Shown here: positions 60,661-64,000 of the stretch, piece by piece
Numbering within the stretch: the first letter of the stretch is position 1
How the letters are laid out: the number at the start of each line of letters is the position of its first letter
Source: an uncultured Ectothiorhodospiraceae bacterium
GTDB taxonomy: Bacteria > Pseudomonadota > Gammaproteobacteria > UBA9214
Assembly: GCA_947259415.1 (NCBI GenBank)
Contig: CAMYMI010000009.1
Span: 46,566-110,565 of the forward strand
Reading direction: 5' to 3'
Length of the DNA stretch: 64,000 nt
Notes under the pieces: generated by a model
The model's input: only the letters and a program-made list of their open reading frames with translations
Told to the model about the DNA's origin: nothing
Database searches by the model: none
Translations under genes and position numbers: made by a program

Positions 60661-62670
60661 ATGTCGAGACCCTTGATCAAACTGCAGGATCTTTCGGTAC
60701 GCATCGGTTACGGTGACAAGGCGATTCGCCCCGTCGACGGTGTCAGTTTCGAGATTAACCGGGGCGAGACCTTTGCACTGCTGGGCGAGTCAGGCTGCGG
60801 CAAGTCGATGACGGCGCTCTCCATCCTGCGCCTGTTGCCGCAGCCGGCCGGCCGCATCACCGGGGGTCACGTGTACCTTGATGGTGAAGACTTGACGGCC
60901 CTGCCGGAACTCGAGATGCGGCAGGTACGCGGCCGCCGGGTAGCCATGATTTTCCAGGAACCCATGACCTCGCTCAATCCGGTATTGACGATCGGCGACC
61001 AGATCGGAGAGACCCTGCGCCAGCATCAGCAGTTGAAGGGCCAGGCCGCACGTGAGCGGGTACTCGAACTGCTCGATGCCGTCGGCATACCCGATGTGCA
61101 GCGTCGTTACGTCGAATACCCGCACCAGCTCTCCGGGGGCATGAAACAGCGGATCATGATCGCCATCGCGCTGGCCGGTGAGCCCGATCTCCTGATTGCC
61201 GACGAGCCAACCACCGCACTCGATGTCACCATCCAGGCCCAGGTCCTCGAACTGCTGCAGAAGATCCAGCAGGAGACGCACATGGCCATCATGCTGATCA
61301 CCCACGATCTCGGTATCGTAGCCGGCATGGCGGACCGGGTGGCGGTGATGTATGCCGGCCAGCTGGTGGAAGAGGCCAGTCGTAACCGCTTCTTTGCCGA
61401 GGCCAGGCACCCCTACAGCCAACGCCTGTTCGAGTCCCTTCCGGATGTCGGCAAACGCGATCACGCCCTGCGCACCATACCGGGATTCGTGCCGGCCCTG
61501 GACCATGACTTCGCGGGCTGCCGCTTCGCACAACGCTGTGACCAGGCCTGGGATTACTGCCATAGTCATGTGCCGTCATGGAGTATCGAGACCGACCACC
61601 ATCACCATGTACGTTGTCACCTGGCGGACGAGAACGTAATTGCGCCGCCCGTGTCGGAGGCACGAGAGACGGCGCTCCGGCATGCAGCGGCCGGCCAGCA
61701 CAACGGCGAGGCCCTGCTGGATGTCAACGATCTCAAGGTGCATTTCCCGATCCACAAGGGGGTGTTCAAGCACGTCGTTGGTCATGTCTATGCCGTTGAC
61801 GGCATCTCGCTGAGCATACCCCGGGGCCGGACCCTGGCACTGGTTGGTGAGTCCGGCTGCGGCAAGACCACCGCCGGCATGGGTATCCTGCAGCTGCTCC
61901 GGCCCTCGGCCGGCAGCGTGCGTTTTGACGGGACCGAACTTACCGGGCTTAAGGGTGAACGCCTGCGGCGCCGACGATCCGATTTTCAGTTCATCTTCCA
62001 GGATCCGTATTCATCCATGAACCCGCGCATGCGGGTGGGCGACATCGTTGAAGAGGGCATGATCGCCCAGCGCATTACCAAGACCCGGCAGGAGCGTCGC
62101 CAGCGCGTCGAGAAGCTGTTCGCACAAGTCGGCCTGTCACCGGATCACGTGCATCGCTATCCGCATGAATTCTCCGGTGGCCAGCGCCAGCGCATTTGCA
62201 TTGCCCGGGCCCTGGCCGTCGATCCCCGCCTGGTGGTCTGCGATGAGCCCACCAGCGCGCTGGACGTGTCCGTGCAGGCCCAGATCCTGAACCTGCTCAA
62301 ACAGCTGCAGAACGAACTCGGGCTGTCCTACCTGTTCATCACCCACAACCTCTCGGTGGTGGCCTACCTCGCCGACCGGGTGGCGGTGATGTACCTGGGG
62401 CGGATCGTCGAGGAGGGCCCGGTGGCCGAGGTCCTGGAACGCCCCCTGCATCCCTACACCCGGGCCCTGATCTCGGCGATCCCCCAGGTCGAGCCGGACA
62501 GCCGGCGCGAGATCATCCGCCTCGAGGGCGACATGCCGTCACCGGCGAATCCGCCATCGGGCTGTCATTTCCACCCGCGCTGCCCGAGCGCCATGCCCGA
62601 GTGCCGCGAGCATTACCCAGGGGAAACCGGCAGCACGGAGCATCGCGTGCGCTGCTTCTTGCACCGCTGA
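60661..62670 (+). CDS. Peptide ABC transporter ATP-binding protein, two fused NBDs
   Basis: The 669-residue protein combines two Opp-type ATPases in one chain, like YejF or GsiA. NBD1 has Walker [11 protein letters not shown], signature [12 protein letters not shown] and Walker [13 protein letters not shown]; its C-terminal oligopeptide motif has [14 protein letters not shown]2 (from about residue 350) has [22 protein letters not shown] and [12 protein letters not shown]; its tail has [14 protein letters not shown]. It powers the permeases upstream. The binding-protein, two permeases and fused ATPase form one uptake system. Confidence 0.93.
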   Translation: MSRPLIKLQDLSVRIGYGDKAIRPVDGVSFEINRGETFALLGESGCGKSMTALSILRLLPQPAGRITGGHVYLDGEDLTALPELEMRQVRGRRVAMIFQEPMTSLNPVLTIGDQIGETLRQHQQLKGQAARERVLELLDAVGIPDVQRRYVEYPHQLSGGMKQRIMIAIALAGEPDLLIADEPTTALDVTIQAQVLELLQKIQQETHMAIMLITHDLGIVAGMADRVAVMYAGQLVEEASRNRFFAEARHPYSQRLFESLPDVGKRDHALRTIPGFVPALDHDFAGCRFAQRCDQAWDYCHSHVPSWSIETDHHHHVRCHLADENVIAPPVSEARETALRHAAAGQHNGEALLDVNDLKVHFPIHKGVFKHVVGHVYAVDGISLSIPRGRTLALVGESGCGKTTAGMGILQLLRPSAGSVRFDGTELTGLKGERLRRRRSDFQFIFQDPYSSMNPRMRVGDIVEEGMIAQRITKTRQERRQRVEKLFAQVGLSPDHVHRYPHEFSGGQRQRICIARALAVDPRLVVCDEPTSALDVSVQAQILNLLKQLQNELGLSYLFITHNLSVVAYLADRVAVMYLGRIVEEGPVAEVLERPLHPYTRALISAIPQVEPDSRREIIRLEGDMPSPANPPSGCHFHPRCPSAMPECREHYPGETGSTEHRVRCFLHR

Positions 62671-62788
62671 ATCCGGCCCGCGCCACGCCTTGAAACCGGG
62701 TACGGGGAATGGGGTGCTCCGGCAGACCATGATAGACTGCGCGCTTTGCTTTTTATCCAATCCCGAGATCAACTACACGAGGCCTACC

Positions 62789-63970
62789 ATGAGCATCCAG
62801 TCCTTCCATCCACCCGTCCGTACCTTGATGGGTCCCGGTCCCTCCGACGTCAACCCGCGCATCCTGGAGGCCCTTTCCCGTCCGACCATCGGTCACCTCG
62901 ACCCGGTGTTCGTCGCCATGATGGAAGAAATGAAGGAGCTGCTGCGTTATGCCTTTCAGACCAGCAATCCGCTGACCATGCCGGTGTCGGCACCGGGATC
63001 AACCGGCATGGAGACCTGCTTCGTCAACCTGGTAGAGCCCGGTGACAAGGTCGTGGTCTGCCAGAACGGTGTTTTCGGTGGCCGCATGAAGGAGAACGTC
63101 GAGCGTGCCGGTGGTACGGCCGTTATGGTGCAGGACGAGTGGGGCCGGGCAGTTGACGTCAACAAGGTCGAGGCAGCCCTCAAGGCCAATCCGGACGCCA
63201 AGATCCTCGCCTTCGTGCATGCCGAGACATCCACCGGTGCGATCTCCGATGCCAGGACGCTGGCGGAACTGGCCCGCCAGTACGATTGTCTGACCATCGT
63301 CGATACCGTCACCTCGCTGGCCGGCTCACCGCTCATGGTGGATGACTGGGGGCTTGATGCCGTCTACTCGGGTACCCAGAAGTGCCTGTCCTGCGTGCCC
63401 GGCCTGTCGCCGGTCACCTTCAGCCAGAAGGCGCTCGATACCGTCACCTCGCGCAAGACCACCGTGCAAAGCTGGTTCATGGACCTCAACCTGGTGCTGG
63501 GTTACTGGGGCGGTGAGGGCAAACGCGCCTACCACCACACGGCACCGATCAACACCCTGTACGCGCTGCACGAGGCGCTGGTCATCCTGCAGGAAGAGGG
63601 CATTGAGAATTCCTGGGCACGCCACCGGACCAACCACAACGCACTGAAGGCCGGTTTCGAGGCCATGGGCCTGGAGTTCGTGGTACCCGAGGACGAGCGC
63701 CTGCCGCAGCTCAATGCCGTTTCCGTCCCCGCCGGGGTTGACGAGGCCGCAGTCCGGTCAGCACTGCTCAGCGAGTATAACCTGGAGATCGGCGCTGGCC
63801 TGGGCGCCATGGCGGGCAAGATCTGGCGTGTCGGCCTGATGGGCTACGCCAGCAACAAGACCAATGTGCTGTTTTGCCTGGGCGCGCTGGACGCGGTCCT
63901 CAGCGGCATGAAGGCACCGATCCAGTCAGGGGTCGCGGTCGACGCCGCCCGGACTGTCTACGCCGGCTGA
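62789..63970 (+). CDS. Serine-glyoxylate/alanine-glyoxylate aminotransferase-like enzyme
   Basis: The 393-residue class V aminotransferase has the N-terminal LMGPGPSDVNPRIL motif, the APGSTGMETC region, VDTVTSLAGSPL with the cofactor Asp, and the PLP lysine in YSGTQKCLSC. These features place it with AGXT/SGAT proteins that move amino groups from serine or alanine to glyoxylate or pyruvate. The ATG at 62789 gives the standard N-terminus (MSIQSFHPPVRTLMGPGP). It is 118 bases after the ATPase and could be an independent unit. Specificity cannot be decided from sequence alone. Confidence 0.87.
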   Translation: MSIQSFHPPVRTLMGPGPSDVNPRILEALSRPTIGHLDPVFVAMMEEMKELLRYAFQTSNPLTMPVSAPGSTGMETCFVNLVEPGDKVVVCQNGVFGGRMKENVERAGGTAVMVQDEWGRAVDVNKVEAALKANPDAKILAFVHAETSTGAISDARTLAELARQYDCLTIVDTVTSLAGSPLMVDDWGLDAVYSGTQKCLSCVPGLSPVTFSQKALDTVTSRKTTVQSWFMDLNLVLGYWGGEGKRAYHHTAPINTLYALHEALVILQEEGIENSWARHRTNHNALKAGFEAMGLEFVVPEDERLPQLNAVSVPAGVDEAAVRSALLSEYNLEIGAGLGAMAGKIWRVGLMGYASNKTNVLFCLGALDAVLSGMKAPIQSGVAVDAARTVYAG

Positions 63971-64000
63971 GCCACTCCAGGTAGCGAACACCGGGCATGG

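Overview
This window is a chromosomal backbone segment of a gammaproteobacterium. Its gene orders (queA-tgt-yajC-secD-secF, leuCDB-asd-fimV-truA, trpF-trpB-trpA-accD-folC-SPOR-cvpA-purF-metZ, tig-clpP-clpX-lon-hupB-ppiD) are those seen in Pseudomonas and Chromatiales-type bacteria. The sequence is GC-rich with strong G/C third positions. The copper-assembly pair (SCO1, PCuAC) and the FimV protein fit an aerobic or facultatively respiring Gram-negative. I infer a Chromatiales-like lineage, but no gene here fixes the genus.

Layout. 1-4820: glycogen/alpha-glucan genes (GH57 fragment, malQ, and glgP on the opposite strand). 4920-10509: tRNA-Leu, then the queuosine and Sec translocase genes. 10535-15988: minus-strand genes: a small ORF, suhB, a DUF3106/anti-sigma/ECF sigma/His-rich protein cluster, psd, and the PCuAC and SCO1 copper genes. 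16092-24356: prmB, two small unknown genes, aroC, an MFS transporter, leucine biosynthesis and asd. 24465-38442: fimV, truA, trp genes, accD, folC, a SPOR protein, cvpA, purF, metZ and a DUF455 gene. 38442-42984: a lipoprotein, lpxH, a lipidated cyclophilin, cysS and folD. 43114-44491: a tRNA array broken by a group I intron. 44582-53224: proteostasis genes (trigger factor, ClpP, ClpX, Lon, HU, PpiD). 53267-63970: a dicarboxylate-type symporter, fabI, an Opp-like peptide ABC transporter and an aminotransferase.

Two signals stand out. First, the tRNA array at 43.2-44.5 kb holds a group I intron whose P3-P9 core can be drawn by eye. It carries a PD-(D/E)XK homing endonuclease gene in the P6 loop. 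It is flanked by the 5' part of a tRNA-Pro(UGG) gene and the 3' end of an Arg-type tRNA, so the two exons do not form one normal tRNA. Second, metZ is preceded by a near-textbook SAM-II (SAM-alpha) riboswitch pseudoknot, with a promoter just upstream and an intrinsic terminator just downstream. A second chimeric tRNA junction (Val/Asp) follows hupB. Having two such junctions raises the question of assembly error versus real rearrangement.

Smaller points of interest are an ECF sigma/zinc-finger anti-sigma/DUF3106 operon next to a secreted histidine-rich protein, a solute-binding protein with both a lipobox and a C-terminal membrane helix, a lipobox-bearing cyclophilin, a symporter that seems to start at CTG, a sigma-32-type promoter before lon, and a MITE-like inverted repeat inside the peptide transporter operon.
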